A DNA stretch of 43,511 nucleotides. Origin: PZPK01 sp041590075. GTDB taxonomy: Bacteria; Pseudomonadota; Gammaproteobacteria; Pseudomonadales; Oleiphilaceae. This document shows positions 42,539 to 43,511 of the stretch, in pieces. The stretch's first letter is position 1; each line of letters starts with the position of its first letter. The position numbers and the translations under genes are program-made. The DNA is taken from positions 1 to 43,511 of the forward strand of contig JBFHUL010000019.1 in the NCBI GenBank assembly GCA_041590075.1, written 5' to 3'. The notes beneath the pieces are model-generated. The model saw nothing but the letters and a program-made list of their open reading frames with translations, ran no database searches and had not been told where the DNA came from.

Positions 42539-43511
42539 TTATTCATCGAAGGCTTTTTTAACTTCTTCAGCAATGATCGCCAATCCCCGCCGTACCGTCT
42601 CCTCATCCTGAGAATAGGTGATACGCAGGCACTCCTGGCGGTGTCGCCATTGCTGATCGGCCTCGCTGCTCAGGCCCGGGAAGAAGTGATGCCCGGGTAC
42701 TACCAACACACCACGAGCCTTCAATCTTTCATAAAGTGCCTGACTGCTCAGGGGGCAACCTTGCAGCCATAGCCAGAAAAACATTGCGCCCTCCACTTTA
42801 TGCAAGGCATAGGGCACGCCCTGCAAGCAGTGCCGGAAATGCGCCTCGGCGCGCTGCGCCTTGTTAAGGTAGAACGGACGCACCACGTCGTTACTCATGC
42901 GGATGATCTCACCACTTCGAACCAACTCACTGGCCAGCATACTACCGAAACTGCCGGTAGCGAGATTCAGTATGGCGTTTACCCCCGACAACGCACGGAT
43001 GATCTCAGGCCGAGCCACCACGATGCCGGTGCGTGCTGCCGGCAAGCCAAACTTGGATAGACTCAGGCAAAGAATGGTGTTGTCGTTCCAGAAAGGACGC
43101 GCCTGTGTAAAAATCAGATTGGGAAAAGGCGTCCCGTAAGCGCCATCCACGATAAGCGGTATATCATGCTGCTGCGCCAAAGCATCCAGGCGCGCCATTT
43201 CCTCGTCGGTGAGCACGTTCCCCGTCGGGTTTGTGGGCCGGCTCACACACAGCGCACCAGTGCGTTCAGTAATTTCAAGACGATCAAAATCAACATGATA
43301 CTTGAAGGTGTGCGCATCCAGCATTTCGATGGCTGGCCGAGTCGCCTTGAAAAAATCTTCACTCAAGCCCGCGTCGCTGTATCCAATGTATTCCGGCGCA
43401 AGGGGTAGCTGAATTTGCCGTTCCATGCCGTCTTCACAGGGGCCGGCGAAGAGGTTGAACAACATGAAGAATGCCGCCTGACTGCCGTTAGTCAAACCAA
43501 TATGTTCGTTA
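42539..43511 (-). CDS. avtA: Valine-pyruvate aminotransferase, C-terminal part (runs off right edge)
   Basis: PLP enzyme that interconverts valine/2-oxoisovalerate and alanine/pyruvate. The first 90 or so residues lie beyond the window. The visible frame starts NEHIGLTNGSQAAFFMLFNL and has LPLAPEYIGYSDAGL, FKYHVDFDRLEI, CVSRPTNPTGNVLTDEEM, the PLP-lysine region LCLSLSKFGLPAARTGIVVA and RLKARGVLVVPGHHFFPGL. These match AvtA specifically rather than general class I aminotransferases. It reads in from the right and ends 72 bp from the convergent small secreted gene. Confidence 0.95.
   Translation of the reverse strand, partial: NEHIGLTNGSQAAFFMLFNLFAGPCEDGMERQIQLPLAPEYIGYSDAGLSEDFFKATRPAIEMLDAHTFKYHVDFDRLEITERTGALCVSRPTNPTGNVLTDEEMARLDALAQQHDIPLIVDGAYGTPFPNLIFTQARPFWNDNTILCLSLSKFGLPAARTGIVVARPEIIRALSGVNAILNLATGSFGSMLASELVRSGEIIRMSNDVVRPFYLNKAQRAEAHFRHCLQGVPYALHKVEGAMFFWLWLQGCPLSSQALYERLKARGVLVVPGHHFFPGLSSEADQQWRHRQECLRITYSQDEETVRRGLAIIAEEVKKAFDE

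Noticed and set aside
1..43511. Mobile element, prophage, CRISPR, restriction or toxin-antitoxin system
   Set aside because: No transposase, integrase, repeat array, cas gene, methylase or toxin pair was seen; gene content and order are ordinary chromosomal.

Overview
The window is a 43.5 kb stretch of gammaproteobacterial core chromosome with moderate GC. It shows no mobile element, phage, CRISPR, rRNA or tRNA. Gene order (pepA-holC-valS, lptF-lptG, hda/DUF2066/purM-purN/DUF3108, nadC-ampD, livKHMGF) and protein resemblance point to the Pseudomonadales/Cellvibrionales side of the class, probably a free-living, possibly marine species. The exact genus cannot be told from the sequence alone.

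Layout. 1-6.8 kb: 5' part of alaS (-), an unrecognised 406-aa protein (-), an RDD membrane protein (+), a secreted DUF6160-like protein (-), and the LPS-export permeases lptF-lptG (-). 7.0-15.5 kb: a long plus-strand run pepA-holC-valS-panE-mak-syd-MFS with overlaps or short gaps. 15.5-19.6 kb: a minus-strand run of a DUF1631 protein, ampD and an AraC regulator. 19.8-24.1 kb: a membrane-anchored aspartic protease, nadC and a large GGDEF-EAL protein (+). 24.1-27.6 kb: DUF2066 protein, CDP-alcohol phosphatidyltransferase, hda and an orphan ParA-type ATPase (-). 27.7-30.3 kb: purM-purN and a DUF3108 protein (+). 30.3-35.3 kb: a complete branched-chain amino-acid ABC transporter operon livKHMGF (+) with an elaborate leader. 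35.4-38.0 kb: an EAL/YkuI_C protein and an OmpA-family porin (-). 38.1-42.1 kb: a mirror-symmetric block, AraC regulator/desaturase facing hydroxylase/AraC regulator. 42.1-43.5 kb: a small secreted protein and avtA (partial, -).

Functional themes are translation (alaS, valS), envelope biogenesis (lptFG, ampD, ompA-like, CDP-alcohol transferase, LplT-like MFS, syd), cofactor and nucleotide synthesis (panE, nadC, purMN), replication (holC, hda), cyclic-di-GMP signalling (two proteins) and amino-acid uptake and metabolism (pepA, liv, avtA). No gene-free stretch exceeds 300 bp; the longest is about 260 bp (36523-36783), where only a weak terminator just downstream of the ompA-like gene is visible.

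The points most worth following are: a livK leader holding an 18-codon ORF whose stop overlaps the livK start and whose ribosome-binding site lies in the 3' arm of a hairpin; a GGDEF-EAL protein whose EAL domain has lost two catalytic positions; the mirror-image lipid-modification block with two AraC-type regulators; and an orphan ParA next to hda.
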